This document shows positions 26,401 to 34,323 of a stretch of DNA of 39,236 bases, piece by piece (positions within the stretch are counted from its first letter, which is position 1; each line of letters begins with the position of its first letter). The position numbers were made by a program, and so were the translations under genes. The notes under the pieces were generated by a model. The model made no database searches. It saw nothing but the letters and a program-made list of their open reading frames with translations, and was not told where the DNA came from. The stretch lies in assembly GCA_030696155.1 (NCBI GenBank), contig JAUYSY010000002.1, positions 1-39,236 of the forward strand, read 5' to 3'. Source of the DNA: Alphaproteobacteria bacterium (GTDB taxonomy: Bacteria; Pseudomonadota; Alphaproteobacteria; JAUXUR01).

Positions 26401-27718
26401 TACACAAGAAAAAGATTTTTTTCTTAACCAAATGGAAAATATTTTAATATCAGACAATAAACAAACTGCAAAATATGTTTCTTATTTTATTAGTAATAAC
26501 TATGAAGAGCTTGGTCTTATTGAAGATAATGCGCTTGTTCAATTGGCAATTCGTGTTGAAATACTTTTGAATGAATCTAATGATCCAAAAAGTCCTTATA
26601 AAATTCATGGAGATTTACTCAAAAAAAGAGAAGAGCATATTGATTTCTATAATTTAACATCTTGGCAATTTTTTCCAGATGAAAACAGTGACAGCATTAA
26701 ACACAAGATTGCTTTAAACCCAACATTTTTTAGAAAACTCTCTCAAAATCAAATTGATTTTGATTCAGTGCCTAATATTCATCCTCAATTGTTAAATCTT
26801 ATGTTGACTACAATTGAAACACGTATTTCTCTAAACCCTAGGCTAAATAATGCAATACAATCTGAAGGACTTCCTTCTTTTGCTAGTATTAAATTAACAA
26901 CCTTAGGTCAAGATGACGATGGATATTTACTAAAACTTTTAACACAACCCAAAGAGCATAGGATAGCAGCACAATTTAAATGCATCCTACATTATTTAAC
27001 AACACTAAATGCTGATGCTACAGCAGAGACTTTATCTAACCAAGAATGGGCTATTTTGAGCACCCTTAGCTCTATTCTTGAATGCAGCACAGGTCGTGAT
27101 GCTGGCATTGTTAATATCTATGCATTACTACCACACCAATATAAACTTAAAACTCTTATTCCTATAGATGTAGAGGATCAAGATTATTTAGACGCCCAAG
27201 AAATAGGCGGGATTAAAAAAATCGCTCCAAACTTATATCCCTTTTTAGAAGATACAATTCAGGATATTATTGACCCACTATTTACTGCTGTTAGTCCATT
27301 ATTACAGGAATTATGTGGTGAAGCTGATATTATGGAAGCTGTTCATCAAGGCCTTTATCTAAGAAACTTAATTGGTGATTTAGTTGGATCACGCCATAAG
27401 ATAAAATTTGATATGAATGCTGGTTTGTATTACGAAAAATTACTTGCCTATAATCGTCAAGAAGTGCTTGATATTTTTTATAAATATGCAGATTTAAATC
27501 TTAAAACCCTTATTTCTATCACGCGTTCAAAAATCAATGAATTTATGGATCAAGGAAAGAATTTGATAATCTATAACGAATTACGGACATTACTTGACAA
27601 CCATATTAACGGCTCGATTGAATTAGATGAAGAAGATAGACCTTCTATTACTGATGAAGGGACTGTAAAATTGCTTATTTTTATCGGCGCTCTTAACGAA
27701 AACAACAGGTTGTTTTAA
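23432..27718 (+). CDS. Giant secreted alpha-solenoid repeat protein
   Basis: The 1428-residue protein starts with a signal peptide (MKKIFFCLSLCYTFVSCSLLA|NP, cleavage near 21; C17 in FVSC makes lipidation possible but less likely). Residues about 260-585 form a tandem repeat of exactly 71 residues, marked by Trp at 295, 366, 437, 508 and 579 in a (D/N)W-S-x-x-(D/N)-I context. Each unit has two helical hairpins ending in KLIxxIxxI. The rest is also helical, rich in Lys, Asn and Ile. The C-terminal part (about 1110-1428) is less AT-biased in composition and carries ECSTGRDAGI with Cys1218. No known catalytic domain is recognised. GGAG precedes the ATG. It is probably a secreted, host-directed or envelope protein. 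Confidence 0.8.
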   Translation: MKKIFFCLSLCYTFVSCSLLANPANDPNQKLGKRQQNITENTKNKKVVNLKNILIEEVNGETDLEGFFKTYDKEEIFKAAESLLLDIDHANYMQAFLINITNTPNLNLDLKLKAANILWNSNYTDFLSQQYIHKTAAISAYGEITIFLIQKKDINFYPILNWLLNTSVANYENVFITLCKIHYFFNASIKENNWMDEYGNNLFEHTKLRTKTYSSIYKIKNQNWTPLDYSNANNFILEIWQKVDIDTLLKQYQKIAHQKWSGSECLNILMAIVNIKPSGWNDVLDTTKKLIHPNWSSDDINKLIANISKIDINEDFNTLSTQITTILPAEYSVEDCIRSINVIKNIKQERRETVTNVVKSLLQQDWPCDDINKLIDHIANINIDENLNTLSAYATTILPTKCSVKDCMHLIWAVKNINTEKRENVINIVKSLFQADWSSENIYELINNIDKINIDEYLNTLSAQVTNILPAKYSKEDCLKLINAVENIKPSGREDVINVVKSLLQPDWTIKKLIKLIDVVKDFPTDEDFNTLIDCFKRFGFEKYSLKECKKLLIEIQDIKKEYREKLIDFVKEIAEPNWSIFMYKSVIVNTNKTSNLNFLNFYSFLFKKIKKSNNFEEKIKYSEKNLYSLIEIEYEINQEMFDLYIKATNDLLSENNLVSGSFLTTFLLIAALKPETDNDIKKIKFWRKLITSYSDHQLLSIFKRALEIKEEKLNIIDQFKNEITLGHCDASEEIGLFSKISEISNDDDIKYIVFCITENKYISYYEKIYLINTFIKIGIDKWKILHNNVNKIVSHFSSLHPNNTKHEYGSLYSNLIKFFINIDEDKFENIISETNDIISQKENLHYSHIWPIATFVSKIKNKEIISHIWNSIKDLKPMDLKPFKEIIKFFPKDFDFYIKKYITYCKESEAYEDEDNAWHKFICIYKFDRKKFLYFIDTLLMFPEEKRMDIANLIFSPNIGLKKILNDDGEDEDDERIYISANLLNIYQNTQEKDFFLNQMENILISDNKQTAKYVSYFISNNYEELGLIEDNALVQLAIRVEILLNESNDPKSPYKIHGDLLKKREEHIDFYNLTSWQFFPDENSDSIKHKIALNPTFFRKLSQNQIDFDSVPNIHPQLLNLMLTTIETRISLNPRLNNAIQSEGLPSFASIKLTTLGQDDDGYLLKLLTQPKEHRIAAQFKCILHYLTTLNADATAETLSNQEWAILSTLSSILECSTGRDAGIVNIYALLPHQYKLKTLIPIDVEDQDYLDAQEIGGIKKIAPNLYPFLEDTIQDIIDPLFTAVSPLLQELCGEADIMEAVHQGLYLRNLIGDLVGSRHKIKFDMNAGLYYEKLLAYNRQEVLDIFYKYADLNLKTLISITRSKINEFMDQGKNLIIYNELRTLLDNHINGSIELDEEDRPSITDEGTVKLLIFIGALNENNRLF
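24209..25186 (+). repeat. 213-bp tandem repeats inside the giant solenoid gene
   Basis: The 71-residue protein period corresponds to a 213-bp DNA period. Segments such as AATACCCTAAG, followed by TTCTACCTGCG-type words, recur at about 24379, 24592 and 24805. Spacing is constant, with no insertions or deletions between copies, so duplications are fairly recent or under strong length constraint. Confidence 0.7.
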
Positions 27719-27728
27719 TAATTCGCAA

Positions 27729-27750
27729 TCCACGGGACAAGTCCCGTGGA
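27729..27750. terminator. Perfect hairpin between convergent genes, possible bidirectional terminator
   Basis: CCACGGGAC (27730-27738) pairs perfectly with GTCCCGTGG (27741-27749) around a two-base loop, with an extra T-A pair outside. It fills the 41-bp gap between the stops of two convergent genes. There is no long T-run on either side. Its core (GGGACAAGTCCCG) resembles one arm of the family A palindromes, so it may be a solo half-element. Confidence 0.5.
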
Positions 27751-27759
27751 GTTTACAAT

Positions 27760-28230
27760 CTAGCGCCGAGGACTGGAATGACTTGTGCCAGCGCTAGAGG
27801 AACTGGACGATGAAGATGATGACGGTTCAAATTTAGAATCATGGACGAGTTTAACATTAAATTTCTTCTCAGCCGCCATACATTGACCACGGATAAGTAC
27901 GAGTTTATTCCCTACGTCTCGAATTTTGCCTGAGGCATCTGTGTAGTAATCTGCGCCCATTCCACCAGATTCTTTTGTATTTAAAATGTCTGGATGATTC
28001 GGGAAATAGTTTTTTATCATGGCCACATTGTCGGGGTTTTGTAAATTCTTTACGGCTGCTCGAATTTGAAGGAAATGTTTATATTCCTCGCTAAATTTTT
28101 GGCATTTTGCAATTGTTATTTCTTTGCTATCTGCGTCATTGGGTGTAATTTCTGGATAATTGGGTTCGGAAAAGAGTGGTGTTGAAAACATCGCGAATAT
28201 AATTATTAGAAAAGTGTTTGTTTTTTTCAT
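27760..28230 (-). CDS. Small secreted protein with poly-Ser tail
   Basis: I set the start at the ATG at 28230 (156 residues), because GGAGG lies five bases upstream and MKKTNTFLIIIFAMFSTPLFS is a clear signal peptide; a TTG-started form from 28242 would begin inside the ribosome-binding site. The mature part has two Cys residues (in AKCQKF and RGQCMAA) that could form a disulfide, a Gly-rich GGMGADYYTDASGKIRDVG segment, and a tail with ten consecutive Ser residues before AGTSHSSPRR. No family is recognised. It is convergent to the giant solenoid gene. Confidence 0.7.
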   Translation of the reverse strand: MKKTNTFLIIIFAMFSTPLFSEPNYPEITPNDADSKEITIAKCQKFSEEYKHFLQIRAAVKNLQNPDNVAMIKNYFPNHPDILNTKESGGMGADYYTDASGKIRDVGNKLVLIRGQCMAAEKKFNVKLVHDSKFEPSSSSSSSSSSAGTSHSSPRR

Positions 28231-28352
28231 TATTGCCTCCAAGATTTTAAGTTTAACTTTATTTTCAATTTTTTTTAATCATTTGTCAAATAAGCAAAAA
28301 GATTAATTTTATAAAATAATTCTATACCCAAATAATTTGGAAATATCGATTT

Positions 28353-28631
28353 TTAGGCATGAGATTTGAGGTGATTTTTGATACCGAAAATTTCGACAGA
28401 TAATTGTTTTACCTTAGAAATTTTTGGTTCAAAAAACGACCAAAGGTCATCGGCTAAAAACGGTAGTTTTAGATTATTTGGGTATATCCTTGTGAAAATG
28501 TATGCTGCAATCGACAACCACCGCATTTTTAAAATAGGTACAAAGTGCTTCATCTGGATTGGTTTATTCGCGTGAACTGCACAACCCAGACCTTCTTCGT
28601 TTAATGCATCGATTTGATATCGAAATAAGTT
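28353..28631 (-). pseudogene. Possible gene remnant in the gap downstream of valS
   Basis: The 405-bp gap between the Ser-tailed gene and valS contains a minus-strand frame open for about 92 codons (28631 down to a stop at 28353), with no good start or ribosome-binding site. The conceptual peptide includes YQIDALNEEGLGCAVHANKP and LPFLADDLWSFFEPKI, which read like protein rather than noise, but I cannot name a family. A 14-bp inverted repeat, TATACCCAAATAAT (28323-28336) and its complement (28473-28486), overlaps it. A decayed mobile-element gene is one possibility. Confidence 0.25.
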
Positions 28632-28647
28632 TCATTATTCATCACGA

Positions 28648-31302
28648 CTAGCTCAAACGTTCCAATGCCTTTTCTAATTTTTGCCGTCTTAGATGCGCTT
28701 CTTCTACTTGCACTTTAAACTGTGTAACAACGTCAGCTGGTGCTTTAGCAACAAAACTCTCATTACCCAATTTTTCATCAAGACGCACGATCGTATCATT
28801 TAATTTCGTAATTTCGCGCGACAATCTTTCTTTTTCTTTAGCAAAATCAATAATATCTGCTAATGGCACAAAAAGAGTGACCTCATCTAATACGCTTTGC
28901 ACAGCGCCTTTTGGAATTTGCCCATCAGCTATAATGGAGATATCAGATAAACGTGCTAAGCGTTTCAACAAAACATCATGACGTTGTAAACGATCATTTG
29001 TTGCCTTGCTTACATCTTTCAAGCATAAAGGTACGAAAGACGATGGTGGAACGTTCATTTCAGCACGCAAGGTACGAATTTCAGAAATAAAACGTATCGC
29101 CCATTCCATTTCATCTTGCGCTTGAACATCTTTAATATTTTCAAAAGCGGTAAAATCTGGCCATGAAGCTTGAATCAGTAATCCATTAGGAGAACCAAAA
29201 CGTTTCTCCCATAATTCTTCTGTGACATAAGGCATAAAAGGATGCAACATATGTAACAATTGGCCAAATGCCCAAGACGTTACAGCCCGTATTTCTTTTT
29301 TGGCCTCTTCATCTTCCCCAAAGAAAATTGGTTTAATAAATTCCAAATACCAATCGCAGAAAGTGCCCCAAGTGAATTGGTATAAACTTTGAGACGCTTC
29401 ATTGAATTTATAAGCAACAAGTGATTCTTCAACATTTTTGGCAAGATCCATGATATCCGAAATAATCCATTTCGACAGAGACAATGTTGCCTTTTTAGGA
29501 TCAAAATCAGGATCCAATTTACATTCATTCATTTCAGTGAAACGCGCTGCATTCCAAATTTTAGTCACAAAATTACGATTACCTTCAACACGATTTTCGG
29601 ACAATTTAATATCGCGCCCTTGGGCCGCTAAAGTCGCCAACGTGAAACGCATTGCATCAGCGCCGAATTTTTCAATAATATCCAAAGGATCAATAACATT
29701 TCCTTTTGTTTTGGACATTTTTTGGCCATGTTCATCTCGAATCAATGGATGGATATAAACATGTTTGAAAGGCACTTCCTTCATAAAATGAAGACCCATC
29801 ATAATCATCCGTGCAACCCAAAAGAAAATAATATCAGCGCCCGTATCCAATACATCCGTCGCATAATAGCGTTTCAATTCTGGCGTTTCATTTGGCCATC
29901 CCAAAGTTGAAAAAGGCCATAACCCAGACGAAAACCAAGTGTCTAAAACATCTTCATCTTGACGCAATTCAACGTGCTTACCAAAATGCTTATGCGCTTT
30001 AGCTATAGCTTCTTCTTCATCCATTGCACAAAACAATGTATTATTTGGACCATACCAAATAGGTATGCGGTGACCCCACCATAATTGACGGGAAATACAC
30101 CAAGGCTGAATATTCCGCAACCATTCAAAATAAGTGTTTTCGTAATGTTTAGGATAAAATTGAATGCGCCCCTCTTCAACAGCCTTAATAGCAGGCTGCG
30201 CTAAAGTATGCGCATCAACATACCATTGATCCATTAATCGAGGCTCAATGATTGCCGCAGACCGATCGCCATGGGGCACCGTATAAATATGCGCTTCAAT
30301 TTTTTGCATGAAGCCTTGCGCTTCCAACATTTCTACAACTTTAGGACGCGCCACAAGTCGATCGAGCCCACGGAAATCTACAGGTAAGTTTTCATTTAAT
30401 CAAGCATGTTCATCCATGATATTTAAAGGTTCTAATTTATGTCTTTTCCCGACTTCAAAATCGTTAAAATCATGCGCAGGCGTAATCTTAACAGCCCCCG
30501 TCCCTTTTTCTGGATCAGAATGCAGATCTGCAATAATGGGGATTAAACGATCCGTAAGCGGCAATAAAACACTTTTACCGATTAAATCACGATAACGATC
30601 ATCATCTGGATGAACGGCCACGGCCATATCCCCAAACATTGTTTCAGGGCGTGTGGTCGCAACTGTTATAAAGCGATCTTTAGCTCCTTGAACAGGATAA
30701 TTTATATAATAGAATGAACCACTTATTTCATGATTTTCAACTTCTAGATCAGAAATCGCTGTCATCAATTTATGATCCCAATTGATCAATCTTTTATCGC
30801 GATAAATAAGACCTTGATCAAAAAGATCAACGAATACTTTGCGCACGGCAAGCGACAAACCCTCATCCATCGTGAAACGTTCGCGATCCCAATCAGGACT
30901 TGCCCCTAAACGTCTTAATTGATGCGTTATTTGGTTGCCAGATTCTTCTTTCCAGGCCCAAACTTTTTCCAAAAACTTTTCACGACCCAACTCTCTGCGT
31001 GATAATTGTTGTTTTGCAAGTTCACGCTCAACAACCATTTGGGTCGCAATACCAGCATGATCCGTGCCAGGCTGCCAAAGCGCGTCATAACCTTTCATCC
31101 GATAAAAACGGATAAGAATATCTTGTAATGTAAATGTCAAAGCGTGGCCAATATGAAGCGAACCCGTCACATTTGGCGGCGGCATCATAATTGTGTAAGG
31201 TTTTTTAGAAGATTGAGGATCGCATTTAAATGCCCCAGATTTTTCCCAAACAGGGTACCATTTTTGTTCAACATCTTGAGAGATATAATTCTTATTTAAC
31301 AT
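28648..31302 (-). CDS. valS: Valyl-tRNA synthetase, frame interrupted by one in-frame TGA
   Basis: The frame encodes a complete bacterial-type ValRS of about 884 codons. It shows [15 protein letters not shown] with the class I HIGH motif, the [13 protein letters not shown] and [10 protein letters not shown] (editing-domain) motifs, [15 protein letters not shown], then [11 protein letters not shown], then [13 protein letters not shown] with the KMSKS motif, the anticodon-binding domain, and the C-terminal coiled coil ([22 protein letters not shown]). One TGA (30400-30402) falls after DEHA inside the CP1 editing region. Reading resumes in the same frame with [14 protein letters not shown], so no frameshift is involved. 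The two halves as separate frames are 30400-31302 and 28648-30354; the second would need a GTG start without a clear ribosome-binding site. ValRS is essential, so sequencing error, readthrough or a fresh nonsense mutation must be considered. Confidence 0.9.
30400..30402 (-). other. In-frame TGA codon within valS
   Basis: The minus-strand codons read GAT GAA CAT GCT TGA TTA AAT GAA, with protein-like conserved sequence on both sides. A single C-to-T change in CGA (Arg) or G-to-A in TGG would create it. TGA ends other genes here (for example at 953-955 and 14206-14208) and Trp is encoded by TGG, so the code is standard. Confidence 0.9.
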
Positions 31303-31402
31303 CGTTTACTCGTATGATTAGGGGATGCGATTTAATGAACGTATTCTATAGCAACCTCAAGAGATTTACAATTGGTAGACAAGAAATCTATGGATAATGT
31401 TT

Positions 31403-31429
31403 GATAAGAAAATCGGAGATTTTCTTATC
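31403..31429. other. Perfect 12-bp hairpin upstream of valS
   Basis: GATAAGAAAATC (31403-31414) and GATTTTCTTATC (31418-31429) are perfect complements around a three-base loop. It lies about 100 bp before the valS start, in the 383-bp gap that otherwise holds only a family A repeat. On the valS strand it is not followed by a T-run, so a simple terminator for the upstream gene is unlikely. A leader structure or protein-binding site is possible. Confidence 0.5.
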
Positions 31430-31507
31430 GTGTTTTCTAAAATAATCATACCGAAAAAAACAATGTAGATAAATCTTTGAGTTGTATAAATTTACACATC
31501 ACTCCTT

Positions 31508-31619
31508 CCTACGTCCCGCGACTTGTTCGCGGGATCCAGAAAGTGTTTGAAAAGTTTCTATAAATAGTTATAGCTACCTTTTTTTCCATGGATCCCGCGG
31601 ACAAGCCGCGGGACGTAGG
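31508..31619. repeat. Short palindromic element, family A, copy 4
   Basis: The 112-bp element has 30-bp inverted arms: the left starts CCTACGTCCCGCGACTTG (31508-31537) and the right ends CCGCGGGACGTAGG (31590-31619). The spacer GTTTGAAAAG...ATAAATA aligns with copy 3. It lies between the stop of the repeat-protein gene and valS and has no coding content. Confidence 0.85.
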
Positions 31620-31685
31620 AGGGGCGGTAGCATTTACTCTACAAAGCGGTCCAACGTGATCGATGCCTAAAATTCAACGCATCAA

Positions 31686-34064
31686 TTAGTTTTTAAAGAA
31701 ATTTGTAAGAATTTGCGTTTGCATATTAAACATTCTAATAAACAAACCTGTTGTACAACGATCAATTTGATCTTCAAAAAAACCTTTGAAAAGAGTTTTT
31801 AAATGTTCAATTTCAACTTCACTCAAATATTTTTCACAGTAACGAATTAATGACGCCACAAAAATCATATAATCATAATCCGTAAAATCTTTCCGATCAT
31901 AAGGTCGATCAATAACAAATGTACCTGCTATTATACCATTACGTTCTTTAAGACGATTTTCACAGATTTTTTTGTAATTAAAACCTTTCAAATCAAAATA
32001 ATTTAACATTTCTTCATAATTATTAAATTTTTCAACATCATTTTTTTTAATTACAGTTTCTGATATATTTTGAAGTCTTCGATAATTTTCAAGACAAAAA
32101 GGCCCTTTATTCATAATATCTTCATGTTTGCCCCATACGCCCATAGCATTATGAAAGCCCTCAATTATTTCTTGAACCAATTGTTCATTGATAGGCTGAA
32201 ATATAGGTTTGTATTTAACAGGTCCTTGCTCAACAACAATTGGATTTAGCGCTGGAATTGGTGCCAAAATAACTGGTGCTGGTGCTGGAACCAACGCAAT
32301 AATTCCTACAGCCTTAGTGTTATCTTTCACAACATTTTGTTCGTTAGGAAAGACTGGAATTTCAATAATTCTTTCAAAATCTTCACCTGCAGGCATAGTC
32401 ACTACAATTTTTAAATCAAGCACTTCATCAATAAAATTTGTACGATCAAAAGCAAGTCTATTTTGATAGATTCGTCCTATATCATTATGAGCTCTAGCCT
32501 CTGAAACACAGCTAAATTTTTTATCCCTAAAATCACCCGTCAAATCATAACTCATATTACCATCAGGATATCTATGCAATTGAATTGCTGATGAATACAG
32601 CCCAGGAAAAACATAAAGAAAATTCGTTTTTTGACGATCTCCACCCTGATAAAAATTAAGATAATAATGACCGGGTGCAAGTCTGTCTAAATCAGCAATA
32701 AATTCTTGACGATCATTAGGTAAAATTACTATAGGATTATCTACTGAACCAACACGTCCACATTCTATACGATCAGATTCTTCATAATTTTTATCTATAA
32801 TTATCGGATTTTGAATTGGTAGAAAAGGCTCAACAACTTCTTGTGTTTCTCTATTATATTCCCTTACGGCAAATCGATCATCTGGAAAAAATGGTATTTC
32901 AATAATTCCTTCAAGGTTTCTATCTAAAGCTGTTATAACTTTAATGGTCATATCCTCATAAAATTTACCTAAAAAATTACAAGCCATAATATGATTATCA
33001 CGGCCAACACCCTCAAGAACTTCAAAATCTTGAGCCACATCAGAACCACAAATTATTTTTTTACCTAAAAAATTACCCGTCAAATATATATCAATAAACC
33101 CTCCTTCATCCCTTTGTATTTGAATCGCTGATGGGTATAACCCGGGAAAAATATAAAGATAATTTGTTGTTTGAAGCACCTCGCCTTGATAAAAATCAAG
33201 GTAATAATGACCAGGAGCAAGTTCAGCTAAATCAGTAATAAAATCTTTATTTGCGTTTGGAAGAATTACTATAAAATCATTTATTGTACCCACACGCCCA
33301 TATTCAATACGACTAGCATTTTCCGCATAGTTTTTCATAATGTTAATAGGATGAACAGGTTCAAATATTACCTCATTTTCAATGAGTTCAAGTGGTGCAA
33401 CAACAGGAGGCTCAACACGAACAATTGCTGGTGCTATAACAGGCGCAACAACAGGAGGCTCAACACGAACAATTGCTGGTGCTATAACAGGCGCAATAAC
33501 AGGAGGCTCAACACGAACAATTGCTGGTGCTATAACAGGCGGCGCAACAACAGGAGGCTCTGGATAAACGGGAATTTCAACTATTTGTGCCTCACCAAAC
33601 ACTGCATATCGAATAACTATTATTGCATCTAAATTTGAAGAATCAAAAAAAGCATTATTGCCCATTAATTCGAGTTTATCGTTTGTTTGTGCCACTGTAG
33701 ATTGAACATAAACATCCATCTCGTCAGGAATCTTATCAAAGGAAACAAGACCATTTTGATTAATTTGAACGACATAATTATCAAAAGAGGGCAAAACATA
33801 AAAATGATTAATACCTTCACAACGATCATTATTATACAGATTTATTTGATAATGACCCTGCATCAGATCATTTTCATCAATACGAAAACTTTGATCAACA
33901 ATTGAAGGTAAAACCATTCTTGCCTGAAGCGGATCATTCACAGGACAATACATAATACGATCAACACCAAATGTTCCCTCAACCACAAAAGCAGTACTGG
34001 GCGTTGAATGACTTAATGTAAATGCAAACATTAGTGATAAAAAAGATAAATTCATAAACTTCAT
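31686..34064 (-). CDS. Secreted protein with three ~150-residue repeats and a Pro-rich spacer
   Basis: The start is placed at the ATG at 34064 (792 residues), which has TAGGAG upstream and begins a signal peptide MKFMNLSFLSLMFAFTL (cleavage near STA|FVV, about 25). Three homologous beta-rich units follow: about 26-169, 245-405 and 420-580. Units two and three share GRVG, VILPN, LAPGHYYL(D/N)FYQG, (I/V)FPGLY and (I/F)IEIP(V/F)FP landmarks; unit one is more diverged but keeps MQGHYQINLYNN and VEIPVYPE. Units one and two are separated by a Pro/Val/Ala spacer of 16-residue repeats (VEPPVVAPVIAPAIVR). The last ~140 residues are helical. No family is recognised. The repeat-spacer layout resembles surface or adhesin-like proteins, which is only inference. 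Confidence 0.75.
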   Translation of the reverse strand: MKFMNLSFLSLMFAFTLSHSTPSTAFVVEGTFGVDRIMYCPVNDPLQARMVLPSIVDQSFRIDENDLMQGHYQINLYNNDRCEGINHFYVLPSFDNYVVQINQNGLVSFDKIPDEMDVYVQSTVAQTNDKLELMGNNAFFDSSNLDAIIVIRYAVFGEAQIVEIPVYPEPPVVAPPVIAPAIVRVEPPVIAPVIAPAIVRVEPPVVAPVIAPAIVRVEPPVVAPLELIENEVIFEPVHPINIMKNYAENASRIEYGRVGTINDFIVILPNANKDFITDLAELAPGHYYLDFYQGEVLQTTNYLYIFPGLYPSAIQIQRDEGGFIDIYLTGNFLGKKIICGSDVAQDFEVLEGVGRDNHIMACNFLGKFYEDMTIKVITALDRNLEGIIEIPFFPDDRFAVREYNRETQEVVEPFLPIQNPIIIDKNYEESDRIECGRVGSVDNPIVILPNDRQEFIADLDRLAPGHYYLNFYQGGDRQKTNFLYVFPGLYSSAIQLHRYPDGNMSYDLTGDFRDKKFSCVSEARAHNDIGRIYQNRLAFDRTNFIDEVLDLKIVVTMPAGEDFERIIEIPVFPNEQNVVKDNTKAVGIIALVPAPAPVILAPIPALNPIVVEQGPVKYKPIFQPINEQLVQEIIEGFHNAMGVWGKHEDIMNKGPFCLENYRRLQNISETVIKKNDVEKFNNYEEMLNYFDLKGFNYKKICENRLKERNGIIAGTFVIDRPYDRKDFTDYDYMIFVASLIRYCEKYLSEVEIEHLKTLFKGFFEDQIDRCTTGLFIRMFNMQTQILTNFFKN
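33397..33560 (-). repeat. 48-bp minisatellite encoding the Pro-rich spacer
   Basis: The plus-strand word AGGAGGCTCAACACG recurs at 33405, 33453 and 33501, and AGGAGGCTC again at 33552. This gives 48-bp units (the last 51), almost identical in sequence. Each encodes 16 residues of the VEPP/APAIVR spacer. The lengths are multiples of three, so copy-number change keeps the frame. Confidence 0.85.
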
Positions 34065-34323
34065 AAAAAAACTCCTACAAAAAACACACATATGAAAATT
34101 AACAAAAAAAATACGCTCTAAACGTTAATTGTAACTGAATGTGCACTTTATCAAAAAAATAATTGATATCACCATAGCACATATAAAATTAAATTTAAAC
34201 ATTTATTTAAATAGATCAAACTATAAAATTAACAATGACTGAATTAAAATTTTGTTTCAAAATTAAGAAGTTAGGTGTTCTAGTAAATAACTACTATTTT
34301 CATAAAATTAAAAAACTATACAC

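Noticed and set aside
30400-30402. TGA read as Trp throughout the genome (altered genetic code)
   Set aside because: Other genes stop at TGA, Trp is encoded by TGG, and prfB keeps its TGA-dependent frameshift site.
33351-33632. Plus-strand frames over the 48-bp repeats, and a possible CRISPR array
   Set aside because: Frames stay open only because the repeat unit is a multiple of three. Copies are contiguous with no unique spacers, so it is a coding minisatellite, not CRISPR.
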